Shown here in pieces: positions 11,706-24,065 of a DNA stretch of 64,000 nucleotides. Position 1 is the stretch's first letter. Each line of letters opens with the position of its first letter. Source of the stretch: Congeria kusceri. Lineage: Eukaryota > Mollusca > Bivalvia > Myida > Dreissenidae. Position numbers and translations under genes: made by a program. The stretch covers positions 43,847,847 through 43,911,846 of the forward strand of contig CM051024.1 of the NCBI GenBank assembly GCA_027627225.1. Direction: 5' to 3'. The notes beneath the pieces were generated by a model. That model was given only the letters and a program-made list of their open reading frames with translations, was not told the origin of the DNA and made no database searches.

Positions 11706-12719
11706 AATTAATAACCGGGAAATAATCCGACTTGTCGTTAGCAGTTACAATACCGTTTAGTAATGTCAATTAATGCGGATAAAAGGGACAACTATCATTT
11801 GATAGTTGTAAGTAGCTTTATGGACAATCTTGATTGGTACAAATCGATTAAAGGATCACATATGAGATTTATGTACATATTAGGAAAGCTATGAAATATG
11901 TGTACATCCTTATAAATTGCCACTATCTGCTATCATTGCTCTCTAAGAAATGTATACGAATAGAAAGTCGATTATTGAACGGCTATTGTGAACCACACAT
12001 AAGCGCAATGCTCCCCATACACTGAATGTGCATTGGCTTGATTCATGTTTGGATAACATGGAAGACTAAGCACAGCTTTGTAATTAATGGTCTTGGCCTT
12101 GCACACTTATTTAATATTGGCAATATTTCATGGCCATTTTATAACCAGACTACTAAATGTGTTGTTTTACAGCTCACATGATATTATATGATTGAAACGT
12201 TCATTTGAAGTTTCATTTCATATTACGCACATCGGAAAAGCCATATGCCTAATAGATGTTGATTTATCTTGCTAATCGTTCGCGTCTTATGAATAATGAA
12301 ATCTCTGAGATTATTGTGAACAAACATAATTCTATCAGCATTCTCAAAACGAAATTATGTAAAAATATTATGTTTCTAAACAGTAACTCCATATATATAT
12401 GTAATCACAAGAGTTTGTAAACGTGTCAGATTGTTTGTCAGTATAAGTTGTATTCAGTTCATTACATTACATACAAATGGACAATCTTACTAAAAAAATA
12501 ACGGACTGAATTTTTAGTCAGATTTGCCGACAAAATGGACAAAAAATACGCTGGAAACAGACAAGCGGTACTAACTATAGATATATGAAAATTATATACA
12601 TTTTGCGTGGAAGAAACACAAGTGGAGTGCTCTGTTAAAAAGGAGGAAATCCGTAAGACACTAAAGAATATTATGCTTGTATTATTTAGGGTTGTAATGT
12701 CCATGGAGAATTTTTCAGA
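11706..12719. other. Stretch with no recognised gene
   Basis: AT-rich sequence with no recognisable coding domain or repeat. Confidence 0.45.
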
Positions 12720-12782
12720 ATTTGAGAATTTATTGTAAACATGTAAATATTGACCTTCGGCCCAGAATACAACAGATATAAC
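12720..12782 (-). mobile_element. Orphan LINE 3'-end fragment
   Basis: The order TTATTGTAAA, then GACCTTCGGCCCAGAATACAAC, resembles the 3' UTR of the LINE at 7580-7625 (TTATTTTGTAAA, GGCCACCGGCCCAAAATACAAC). It looks like a severely 5'-truncated insertion. Confidence 0.45.
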
Positions 12783-15189
12783 AGTTACAATACATTATTA
12801 AAATATGCCACATTGTTTTCATAATAGTGTTACAGTTTATATATCTGGCAAAGAATACTTCAATGTATTATATAACAGTTTTAATCCTGCAAATTCCAAT
12901 AGACAACTGTGCCCGTTTTCGTAACCGTTATACAAGTTGTTATTAAGAGTGTTAACTGTAGATGAACAGTGTAAACATGATACATGATATAACATGAGAG
13001 AAAATGGTTCCTTGCAATTGAATTGTATAATCATCCCCGCACTTACGCGGGTCTTATTCTAGACACTACTAAAATGCTTGTAGTAGTTTCATATTTTATT
13101 TAAGTGACACATAGTACATACATATAATATCATCAGTTACAGTTATGAACAATGTTAGTAATCAAATATAAAGTAAATTGAGAAAAAGTATTAAGTAAAT
13201 AATTGCAGTACTACCCAGCCATGCAAATTGCTTATGAGTCACTAATCAGACATGGTTAAGTGTAGTAGTGTTATACATTTCATTTCATGGAATAAATTGT
13301 GACACAGTTACAGCATTCGCTTGCGTGAATATAGTTCATAGTTACCTTATTTATGGCACTAGTGTATAATGGTTCATAATAAGCAATTTGAAATTAACTC
13401 GTCACACACAGTTTGCTTGTATCTATGCTCGAGGTATGTCGAACATCACAAACAACTTCACAGTTGTACTATGTAAAAAGCAATACCGATTAATATTCCA
13501 CTTAGTCAAGTCATGTGCAATTATATCGTGTTTTGAAAGCCGGAAGTGGCTTATTGCACATAATCACCTTATGGACGATACTTCCTACGTTACATTACAT
13601 ATTTGTTAATCTTATTCAACGTGTGTCTACGTTTGCTACATTAACGGAAAACCACACATGGTCGATATCATTGCTGTATGGAAACCTTATACTTCGTTAG
13701 TCTAATTGGATTGAAGCTTACATCTGCACCCGTTTTTATTTCAAATAAATGCTTAATACGTAGTTTTTAAGAAGGCTTTGCTAAGTGTATATAAATCGCA
13801 TTGAAACCACTGCAGTGTACAATACCAAGCTGCTTTATTTGATTTATAGAGATCAAAAGGACAATATTGTGTCAATATTTTTAACAGACTTCAGGTTTAT
13901 GTTCATGCCAAATCAAAACAATTGTAAGACGCATTTGTAATTTTTATATTAGAAGACACATGTTCTTGAAACTCAGGATTCAAAACATTCGCATATACTG
14001 ATAACAAATGGACATTCAAATAAACGGAACTTTTGTTTTCATTAAAATTGTATGGCAAAACTCTTCTCGGTCAATTTAATATTATTTATTCGTTGATTTG
14101 GTACCCAAAGAAATAGGTTTATAGAGTAAAAATAAATGACATGGTAGTCCACATATTTATTTTATCTTGATGTCACATGGATACATTTTCTGCAATATAT
14201 ATCGACCATGAGCGCTTTGATTGGTCATGTTTGTTTTACTAAAATAGCTGGAATTCACAATCAATTCCCAGTGAAAGTTGTTGTAACTAGTACGTGTATT
14301 TTGTCTTTGTTTTGTCTTTTTTATTTATGAAAAAGCTTTAAATACAGAATGATATGTTTTCGATAGTTTGTTTTGGTTATTGTTCTGTTTCCTAGCAAGT
14401 ATATGGGATATTTATGGCAGGCTGGCTACTGATATGTATACCACATTGCATGGATAACGAGGTCTTGCCAGACGCAGTAAATATCTGTGTTTTCCATGTA
14501 TCCGTTTGATTGACATAAAGATGTGTTGTGATGTGAACGTACGAAAAAAACCTACTCCATGACTCTAGAAACTTTTGTTATTTTTTATGAACATACAATT
14601 TATGATTTTATGTAAAACATAACCTATAGCTATGACAATGAATATGAGGTGTACCTAAAAGATTGAACGCTAGAACAGTGTATAATTTATAATTATAAGT
14701 AGTACATGCTTTGTTCAATACTCTTCGTTTAACTAGTTGTTTGTTTCTTTTCAAAAATATGTTAACATGTATTAAAAAACAGGACGAATAATAAATTTCA
14801 AAGCAAAATTAAGAAGATTTTGCTGGATTAAAATCAGATATTTAATTAAGCTCGTATAAGGCAATACACGTTTCCTTTGATACATGATCTGTACATGCTA
14901 AATAAGCTACAATATTTCCGTACTAAATTATTTTTTTCCACTGATATGAAGAAATAATCATGCTTCATAATATAATTTTTTATTTAGATTTTTCCCGAGC
15001 AACTCATGAAAAAAGCTTCTTTGTATTTGTATGCGACATTTCATCTCACTCCTTTTCACAAAGAGACTGTTTATTGAGCAATTTACAGAATCAATAACTG
15101 CGTTCACCATTTGAGCAATGATTTTTGACGTGCGAAAATATTACTCGACCAGCTCTGAAGCCCCACTAGGACGCGGGAAAATCTGGGAT
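12783..15189. other. Stretch with no recognised gene
   Basis: AT-rich sequence with short chance reading frames only. Confidence 0.45.
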
Positions 15190-15190
15190 A

Positions 15191-15549
15191 CTAGGATGAT
15201 AGGATAGCAAATGCTTGGTCAACGATACTGAGGAGGGACATACCAAGGTAGTTGGAGTCGTTTTTGCATCTTTGTACAGAGTTACCATATTGGCATCTCG
15301 CATGAACTGTGGATTGTATCCATTTTCCGTGCAAAGGTAAAGGTCTTAATGCATTTCTGTAGAGGGACACAATTGCCACTTTAATATAACATCACTTTCT
15401 GGAGCCTTCCTACGATCAAGACAGCCAATAACGTCGTTTAGCTTTTTCCAAATCCTCCAGTTTGGAACGAGAACAGGTGGTAGAGCACACTTGGCAGTAT
15501 CGGGAATGATGTTTTGCGTTGTATAGAAATCCAAGTAATGTTTGTCCAA
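15191..15549 (-). pseudogene. Degenerate LINE reverse-transcriptase fragment
   Basis: Two overlapping minus-strand frames read in order. The first (15346-15549) has RNIIPDT-like and IGCLDRRKAPESDVI segments, matching the 'GKAPGxDGI' block of LINE reverse transcriptases. The second (15191-15379) has AIVSLYRN and NDSNYLGMSLLSIV, matching 'NYRGISLLS'. The frame changes between them and the glycine of the first block is lost. The style is that of RTE-like bivalve LINEs often annotated as craniofacial-development-protein-2-like, but the clade is inferred. Upstream pieces of the same element may lie at 16.2-16.8 kb. Confidence 0.7.
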
Positions 15550-16045
15550 GTGCAGATTCTTTACTGGTCAAAAATGACAATGACTTTCTTGAATTTGAGA
15601 CGGGCTTACTTTATCTTCACGAGGTCGGTTCTTTTTTGATGCCCGCGTATTATTGTACATTTAAATGGTCGACTGAGGACCACGATGTTCTTACTAGATT
15701 TTGGGGTCAAATGGAGATATTTATATTATTTGATTCGTGTTTTAAAAATATTCAATATGGTATAATATACATCATTGTTGAAAAACTACAAATGCAGTTA
15801 TTAATATTTCTACAATGTTGTGACTACGTTAAGCGCGTTATTTTTTTATATCCTGACTGATCTATGTGTTCTAGGTAAACATCCGTCTTTAAACAAACAC
15901 TGTATAAGCACCCAAAACTTCTAACTCAATTTTCTCAGTTTTCTCTGAACAGTAACATTAACAACGTGATTTGCCGCCGACGAAAATTTGTTATAATAGA
16001 GAGTCGAAAGGAAAAGATCTAGTCCGTGCTTGTGAATGAGGAAAA

Positions 16046-16095
16046 GATACAGCTCACCAGTGTATTCTATGATACAGCTCACCAGTGTATTTTAT
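16046..16095 (+). repeat. Tandem duplication of 25 bp
   Basis: GATACAGCTCACCAGTGTAT and five following bases occur twice back to back (16046-16070 and 16071-16095) with one or two differences. Confidence 0.75.
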
Positions 16096-16204
16096 ACCGC
16101 AAAGCCTACACCATGCTGCCGATGTTCATCTGGGTTTTTCCATTGCTAGAAAAAGATGAAGTTTGGTTATTTAAATAACTACTGTTTGCTATTCGTGTTT
16201 AATG

Positions 16205-16360
16205 GCGGCGGCAGGCAAATTCGACATGTCGAGATTCAGTCGGTATAGTTCCTTAGCTGTGACAGCAGTCTTCTTAACATTATCTATCTTCTGTAGACTC
16301 ATGGTCCTGACATTCCAGCTTGCAAGACAAATAGATCGAGTCTTCTTTAACCTTCTATTC
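16205..16360 (-). pseudogene. LINE endonuclease N-terminal fragment
   Basis: Read on the minus strand, the segment encodes RSICLASWNVRTMS followed by KKTAVTAKELYRLNLDMSNL, which fits the start of an APE-type LINE endonuclease (a W-N-V-R-T-M block, then the helix before the catalytic glutamate). It breaks off before the 'SET' glutamate block. Same strand and order as the reverse-transcriptase fragment at 15.2-15.5 kb, so probably one decayed element with the middle lost. Confidence 0.68.
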
Positions 16361-16399
16361 TTGTCCGTTGCATACGTTATATATATATGAACACAGTGA

Positions 16400-16830
16400 A
16401 ACAGTCAAGCTGTGTCTAGGCAGAACCTTAGCTGTCCAATAAAGTGTGATGACCTATCCCACCGTGGCGAGTGTCTTATCGGTTTATCACAGAAAACTGC
16501 CATTGTCCATGTGGTGTCGACCCTTTATGATGCCGGAGTGGCCAAGCCTTGGCGGATTTTGCGGAGGATGAGCCGTTGCCCATGGAGCAGGTTCCTATTC
16601 ACTAAATGACCAGTGGGAATAATAAGTCGATACAGCTTGGGACCGACATTGTCGCAGTAGTTGCCGAAAATATGTTGGGTTACAGAATTTGACCGCATTT
16701 CGGGCTCCATCTCCGTATTTTCTGTAGTGGTTTCTCCCCACTTCCCATTGCCCATGCCATAGATAGGTAAAACCGCAGAAACCAAGTTGGATTTCAATAA
16801 AGAAAAAGACATCCTAACGTTCAATTATGT
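16400..16830 (-). mobile_element. Probable 5' part of the same decayed LINE
   Basis: A block richer in GC than its surroundings lies directly upstream (minus strand) of the endonuclease fragment. A 99-codon minus-strand frame (16525-16824) crosses it, but no domain was recognised. Assignment to the LINE is by position only. Confidence 0.35.
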
Positions 16831-16870
16831 CAATAAAGTTCATTGAGGTAGATAAGTTTGTCGGAACTAT

Positions 16871-18247
16871 ACTGGTCATGAACGTAATTCCGGCCACTTT
16901 GGTGGTTGTTTTTTTTTGTAATCTCACGACGTTGTACACAACTGATCAAAATTAAACTTCACATCAATAATCCTGGGTTTGAAACTCTTATAACGTGTAA
17001 GTTTAAATTAAAATGGACGAGTGTAAGGTAACTAAATAAACGGAAATAAAGAACGCAAAAAATGTCCATTTTCCTAGCTCAAATGTACGTAAAAAATCGG
17101 CCACTTTTTAGTATCCTCGGCAATGTTTATAACAAAATAGTTTTTTTTAATAACTATCCCTATCTCAAGAGTAACGATCATGGTTTACAAAAATTAAAAT
17201 TTTGACTAAAATATCCTACCTAAACGACTTTCTTTCACCGGTACCCCTCCCCCCTCCCCTTAAATTCTGTATAATTTAAACCAATGTTGGCAATGGTGAA
17301 CTGCAAATGGTTTCGTTTCTTTCGTTTGCTTGTTTTTATTGTGTTTGTTTTGTTTACACGTCATTTTTATGTCAAAAATAAAGTAAACAAGTTTTTAAAA
17401 TTTGAAGCCAAAGGTGACGTGAGCTATAAATAACTTTAAACTTCTTTTAATTCTATACAAGGGAGATTTGAAAATCTTAGTGTATAGCTGTAAATTTTCA
17501 CCTGTGCGGGTGTATGCGTTTTATGCGAGTAAGTAAACAGTTATAACTGGTATGAATAAAATAGAGAATTCATTATTCAATTAAATATAGATATCATTAG
17601 TATGAATATAATTTTTTTAAATATAAGAAACATATATTTGAGGGCCGAATCGTCAAAGGGGCCGATTTGTCTACTGAATTGTTTTACTAGAACAGGGACC
17701 GGATAAATCTAGGGGCCCAATAATCTCCATACCTTGAGTAACTCCTTCGCTGAAGAAGGCTACAACATAAACTTACCGGGGCTGACTAGAGTTTACGATG
17801 ATATTGGTATTAAATTCAGCGAGAATTGTAAGAAAATCAGAGATAACCGAATTTAAAGAGAAAACATGTCTGGGCAAAATAGTGATGTGATCTTTTAAAC
17901 AGAAGCCGGTGATTACTATTTCGTCAAATTTGCTTGTGAAAATGTGTTAACGGTTAGAAGAAATAATAAATTTAAATCTGTAATCATGCAACACCATATT
18001 TTCGGTGCGTGCGTATGATGACGTCAGTTTCCCCACGTGACTCAATATTTCCTGTTATGATACTGAGATTTCAATGCAAAAATAAATAACGATATACTTA
18101 CTGGAATCGAGAAATCTGTAGAAGTCTGTTGCTATAGAAAGTTATTTTGCTAATTGTTTTAAAACAATATTAATCTCTATCGCAAAAACGCTTTTTGAAG
18201 GGTGGCCAAATATTTACGTACAGGCCGGAATTACGTCCATGACCAGT
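16871..18247. mobile_element. Non-autonomous DNA transposon with 27-bp terminal inverted repeats
   Basis: The left end begins ACTGGTCATGAACGTAATTC and continues to CGGCC; the right end, reverse-complemented, reads the same except for one base (A/G at position 11). The nine bases on the left (16862-16870) and right (18248-18256) agree at seven positions, all of the last seven being GAACTAT, which looks like a target-site duplication of 7-9 bp. The 1.38-kb interior has no long open frame, so it would need a transposase from elsewhere. An 8-9-bp duplication would suit hAT-like or Mutator-like elements, but the family is not established. Confidence 0.82.
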
Positions 18248-18299
18248 ACGAACTATTTTGCATAAAAGCATTTTGAATTCTAAATTCAATACAGTCGTC

Positions 18300-18570
18300 T
18301 ATTTAATTTTTTCTTATTATGCCCTCCCTGCATGACATTGGGTGCATTAAAATGTCAAATGCAATAAGCTTCTTCCCTGTAGATGTCTCCTTCAATTATT
18401 ATTCACGGTTATTATTCATTAATTGAATTCACTAAACTGACAAGCGGAATGCACACACCTAGTAGTTTCAATAAAGGCAAATGTGAAGTATATAGTTTAT
18501 ATTTACAGAGGTGACGAACGGTCAGTTTTATTACTTTCAGCGATTAAATATACGACGGATAACCTGATAA
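18300..18570 (+). repeat. Dispersed repeat, copy 2 of 3
   Basis: Co-linear with 7200-7480: CTGCATGACA, GGTGCATTAAAA, GATGTCTCCTTCAATTATTA, AATGCAC, AAAGGCAAATGT and TTATTACTTT blocks occur in the same order. Confidence 0.62.
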
Positions 18571-19494
18571 TTATAAAATTAAATTCACAATTTAATATTA
18601 TTAGAAGTTATCATATACCTTGAAATGGAGTTAAGAAATGGCAATCAGTGATGATACGGTCCATGGCATATATTTTTTATAAAACATCTATAGGCGGCCA
18701 GGATACACATATTATATTAATAAACATATTACTTACCTGCGATCCATAAAGGCGTTCTGAATAGTTCTATCATTAGAACTGTGTATGTCATGGTGATGGT
18801 TAACCTTTCAATAACCTTTACGTTTATTCTATTTGTATTATATTTCCTTTTTTCGATTACAAGGAATAAGGGCGATTTAGTTTTCTTATAAATAGCAGTA
18901 AACATTCTTTGCTACATTTATTTCGAATAACAACGGATCTAAACATTTTTTGCCTCATGTATTTGAATAACAACGGATCTAGACTGATGGAAATGATTAT
19001 GGAATTACCAGCAGAATAGTATATTTACCCGTTGCAATATCATAAAGTAAATTAAAATAGTCTTTATTAGAATCATGGATTAATTGTTTAGATTCGTTTA
19101 ACTCATGAAACTGTAGAAAAGAAAGTCTGCTGTAATAAGAAAACTCAATTGAACGTTTTTTCTAGTTTTCGAAAAATAAAATAAAATGCAGACAATGGGT
19201 CAAGCGCAAAGGTTATTGAAAGCTAAACCTTCACCATAACAAAGTAAACGATGTCATCTAGAAGAAGATATAATGAATAAAGTGTATTTAAGTATAGAAC
19301 GTTAACACTATGTGAACTGATAGTATATTTGCGTACTAGTGTATATCGTGGAAATGCATTTTCCACTGCACTGAATTACAACATTCAAGTCAGTGGCCCT
19401 ACCCATACAGCTTCTAATTTTAAACTTAAATTGAAGTTGATAATTTTAGATATGTTTTGATCAATTATTTTTTCCAGCTGCATATATTTAATGA

Positions 19495-19740
19495 ATAAAA
19501 CTGACATGGGTCACTTCAGAACCAGAACTACGTGCGACAATGCTATGAATACAAAAACTACATTTGACATTTGCCAGTGTTGAACTTTTGTTTATGCATC
19601 CCATGGTTCTATTTAATGAACTTCAAGTAACAACTGGAAATAATAATTGACAGAGACATGAACAGAAAAGTAGGTAATTACATTCCACTTTTTAATGCGC
19701 AGATTGTGTCATGTTGAGGGCGCTTAATTAGACGATTGAA
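19495..19740 (-). repeat. Dispersed repeat, copy 3 of 3, inverted
   Basis: Reverse-complemented, it gives TAATTAAGCGCCCTCAACATGACACAA-like, TGCGCATTAAAA, ATGTCTCTGTCAATTATTAT and CAACACTGGCAAATGTCAAA blocks in the order seen in the other two copies. Confidence 0.58.
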
Positions 19741-22414
19741 ATGGCTACTGTATTTAATCTAGAAAATGTTTTGTCTTAAACATTTGTGTGTAGGTTCTAC
19801 TTGTCCTGATTCTCATGAATGTTTTGGCCTAATTTTAAGTTTGTAATTATATTTTTTACTGTTATCCGGCTTAGTTCTTGCGGCTATTAAAATTCATAGG
19901 AAAAGCAGTGAGAATCCGTTATTGAAAATCCGAAGATGAAGTCCTTAATGCGTTCTGATTCTGTAACCGAACAGCTTTTCGGCAAGTACTGCAGAAAACA
20001 GCTACCGGCGATTTTTTATGCACACCGGTGTGTCATGTAGAGGGCCCATAAATAGTCGATGGAACGGACGATTGTTTCGACATCGTTTTCCCAGGCGAAG
20101 CGTATCCTATAGCACCAACAAATTCACCTGACTCGATTGAACTTGGTTAACAAAACACTGGTAATATTGTTAATTGTACCTCTTTCGTGCGCGTTATTCG
20201 ACTTCTTTAATACAGCAATTGGTGACATGCAGAGTCCGCATGATAAGATATTTTACTCTAAAGAATATGTATTAAAAAACGAAACATTTTGTTTAGTTCT
20301 TACAAATTAACATGACCTTCGTGAACGTTATGAACATAATATAATCCTTAAATTATTTCCCTCGTTTATACTTGGCTTAATAGGTGTTCTTTTGAACGTG
20401 GTGGGTATTGGAATCATTCATACCACTGCCTATAAGGAGCACATTATTCCGTGTATACGCTTTACAATCTCTTTATAATTAATTCCTTCATTAGGGTCAT
20501 TTTCAGGTCAAATTTTCCGAGCTGCAAGACAGAGAAACTTATTATTGTAATGGGATGCAATACTTATTAATAAAATTTCCCATTTTAGTTCTTTCTCTTA
20601 AGATCACGACGAACCAACCCTGAACAAAATAATATAATAAATTGTAGTACACGCTTGACGTTATACGCATCTATTCGAGTGAAATACTAACTCTAAAGAA
20701 TTAAGACTACACAAACTTATCGCTATAAACGTTCAGGTTTGTACAGACATCTTACACGGTCTGCTGCATACTTATTGATGTGGTTTGCATTGAATTACAC
20801 ATTATGTTGTTTGTAACTTAAGTAATAAGATTGTTTAATTTAATAGTTTTAAAAGTTTCTTTTGCTGGTAAATTTCGAAATATCCATACTGTATATGGAA
20901 AGAAGTCGTTGCAGCTGACATCAATAGTAAATACATTTCGTAACGTCCAGCAGTCTGTTGCAAAATGCCTGCCCACTACATAAGTTGTCTGTAGCACACA
21001 TTTTTACAGGACACAACAGGAGATATCCAATGAACATACTGCGTTTTATTGAACCCTAATGTCGTTTTGTTTCTTCTGGCGGAGAGAAAGAATGGAACTA
21101 CACGCATTTTAGCTACAAAATGCCACTCATTGGAAAATATCTTCATATCGTTTTATTCATTGTCCTACATAACAGGATACTGCTTAACTCACCTTCACAG
21201 TAAACAGACTAGTAAACTGTTATACCCACAGTATATAGCTGGTTCATTTATTTTTATTTTTGTTGTTGTTGTAAATGGTCTCAATCTGGTACAAAATCAG
21301 CATTAAAAATGATTTTCACAGGAAAATTTCAGTTCAAATGTTTACTTTAATATTACTTGTGTTAATATTTTCTTTAGGAACTTTGTTGATATGGTCCCTG
21401 GTTTATTTCCAATAGGTTTATATTGGATATGACAATTGACGAATTGTGTTATTGAGTAATTGAGGAAAAGAGTGTCCCGAACGTAAAGCAACTTTTTTTT
21501 CATTAGCCAGACAACATCCATTTGCCATGCCGTATAAGTTAGATAAAATTGTTGGATGGTATGTCGCGCTTCATTAAACCATACATTCTTCATTTTTAGG
21601 ACTCGTTTGTTTCATAATTTGTTTAACGCTACAAAATCATAGAGCCGATGAAATAATCATGGTATTAGAATTCCATTGGCAGAAGAGTCCTTAGCATCAT
21701 CCCTCAATCATATGGACTATGCCTTGTTAACGTAAAACTTGATTTAAATTAAAATGTGTTGGGATGAGTTCCAGGCCTTTCGGAACTTTCATTTGCCGCA
21801 TGCATAGAATACTTCAAGTATAATTTGAAATGCTTTGCGGCTGTATTTCATCTGTCTGTGAAAGGAAAGACACTGCATTTCGAAACAGTGTGAATTTATT
21901 GCAAAATTGGCGTTGACGTCCCTGTTATTTGTCGCGAAGTGTCCCGTAAAAGTTATATTGTGCAACTGTAATTTTATTGCATGCATTTATTGCATTATTT
22001 AATCAAATCTCGTCGATCGGTCAATTCAAAAGGAGATCTTAGACATATAATTTAATATCCCGGACGTTTTACGGTCAAGTTATATAAGCTCAACACATAG
22101 AAACCCTTAATTAAATCCATAATATATCCAGACTACATAATTCGGTCCGTTTTCCGCAAGCTATTACTTCAGATCAAATAAATCTTGGAGAAACCCCATC
22201 GTTAGTACTAACTCGCCAGGCTGGCGACTTAATATGCTAATTTATATCACCTTGTGATCTATCACGTGACTTAAGCATGTAAATAATACACCAACACAGT
22301 GTAGCAAATGACTTTAATTATGGTTGATTTGGTCGCATTTCACGTGACAATCCCAGGGTATATCAGAATTGGAATAACTGTTTAGTATTCTCTTGTCTTT
22401 TTATATTGCTACAA
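19741..22414. other. Stretch with no recognised gene
   Basis: AT-rich. A short segment near 20030-20080 resembles 19690-19750, otherwise nothing recognised. Confidence 0.45.
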
Positions 22415-22426
22415 GAAAGTAAACCG

Positions 22427-22588
22427 AAAGTAAAAATAGATCTCGCTTTATTATCTTAACTTACACCTTCTGTAACACAGTCTGTCAGTGTCGGTCATGT
22501 TTGTTGTTTATTGTCTTGACACGTGATCGTAGATCATGGTCTCATGGACATGCGTCAGCGAGATCTATTTTAGGGGATTTACTTTCAC
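22427..22588. mobile_element. Small inverted-repeat element
   Basis: The left arm (22427-22447, AAAGTAAA...AGATCTCGCT) is inverted at 22557-22588 (AGCGAGATCTATTTT...TTTACTTT). About 110 bases separate the arms; no coding capacity. Probably a MITE. Confidence 0.6.
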
Positions 22589-23228
22589 TTCATTGGTTGT
22601 TCTCAATGCCTCAGTTCGCTAATGTATGCAGTTTTAAATTGTATAAAATGTTAGGTTGTGTGTTGGAGCCAATTGTACAGAAGATATAGCCCGTTTTTAT
22701 AACATGCTGAGACTTTAACGTCTGTTGTCTCAGTATCACTGATAGCATATAAAATATGAAACGAACAAAGAAAGCTTATCTCTGCTTAACTATTAAGACT
22801 GTAATCTATTCACATGATTCTACAGAAAGCAATTATCAGAGTATGCATGGTGTTGATGTAGCATCATCATTCATCACGTAGGCTATTTATAACCTAAACG
22901 CAATAAGCTATGTTTTCGCTAATAAATAGGGTATCAATAAGAGGAGTTGTTTAATGTTTATAACTTAGACTAGTCGAGCAATAACATGCATCAATTGCAA
23001 ATTTTTGTTTACAATAGCAATTTTAATACGGTCAAGGGAAGCGAGTGTCCGATATTAAAATGTCAGGTTATAATATATATAATGAGTAGATTAATAATAT
23101 GCATCGTACATGTTGATGAAGTGTACATTAGGAATAATTTTGGTGTATTAATTTAAACGTTCAAACGTGTTTGAAACAAACGTTGTACATATAGCCGCAG
23201 AACTCCAGATAACGTTATAGTGAACAAT

Positions 23229-23352
23229 GTAAATGTACACTCAAACAGGAATTTATGGCGTAAATGTACACTCAAACAGGAATTCATGAGGTAAATGTAC
23301 TCTTAGTCCAACAAATATGGGGGTATATGTACTTTCAGTCAGAAAGCTATAT
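23229..23352 (+). repeat. Minisatellite, four units of about 31 bp
   Basis: The unit starts GTAAATGTACACTCAAACAG. The first two units are almost identical; units three and four have diverged (GTAAATGTACTCTTAGTC and GTATATGTACTTTCAGTC). Confidence 0.75.
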
Positions 23353-24065
23353 GGAAAGTTGGAAATGGGTTATCTGAAAGGGGCGGAAAATGCAATAGTG
23401 AAACGTCAAATGATTTAGTAAACTTTTCAATGAGATGATAAAAATTTTATATAAATAATTACTACACATCCACACTTTTAACAGTTATGGGTCTGCTTTT
23501 CCATGTATACGAAACAACTGGAAATTTTGTGCGTAAATGTACAAAGTTTTTGTCGCATCTTGTGATTTTCTGTCCGTAAATTACGCGTGTACGCGAACTG
23601 TTTGTTTGGATTTTTTTGCCGTTTTTAAACAGTATTTCAGTCATATCACGGCGGTCAGTTAACCTACTCACACTTTTTCTGGATAAGCTTAGCTAATCTA
23701 AGCGGTTTACAAGTACTAAGTGCACATACTTATGCCAGTACCTGACATCTGCTCTACTTGAATCAGCGGTAAAGGGAGAATGGCTGTAGAAATAATTTCA
23801 TGACAAATCCCCAAACAAGCTATGTACGCGAACAATCTAGTCGTCTTGGTGTAGCTGCAAATTGTAAAAGCAACTGTAAGTCTTGCATTCATCAAATGCA
23901 GAACATGGTTATTGATTCCGTAAACAGTCATAGTATGAATATCCAGAGGAAAGATGAAATATTATATTCAAATACAATGATGCCCTTTCCTAGAAATCTT
24001 TGGAAAACGACTAATCAGATAGCAACGATTACTAAACATCCTAAATACTATAAGGATAATATATC

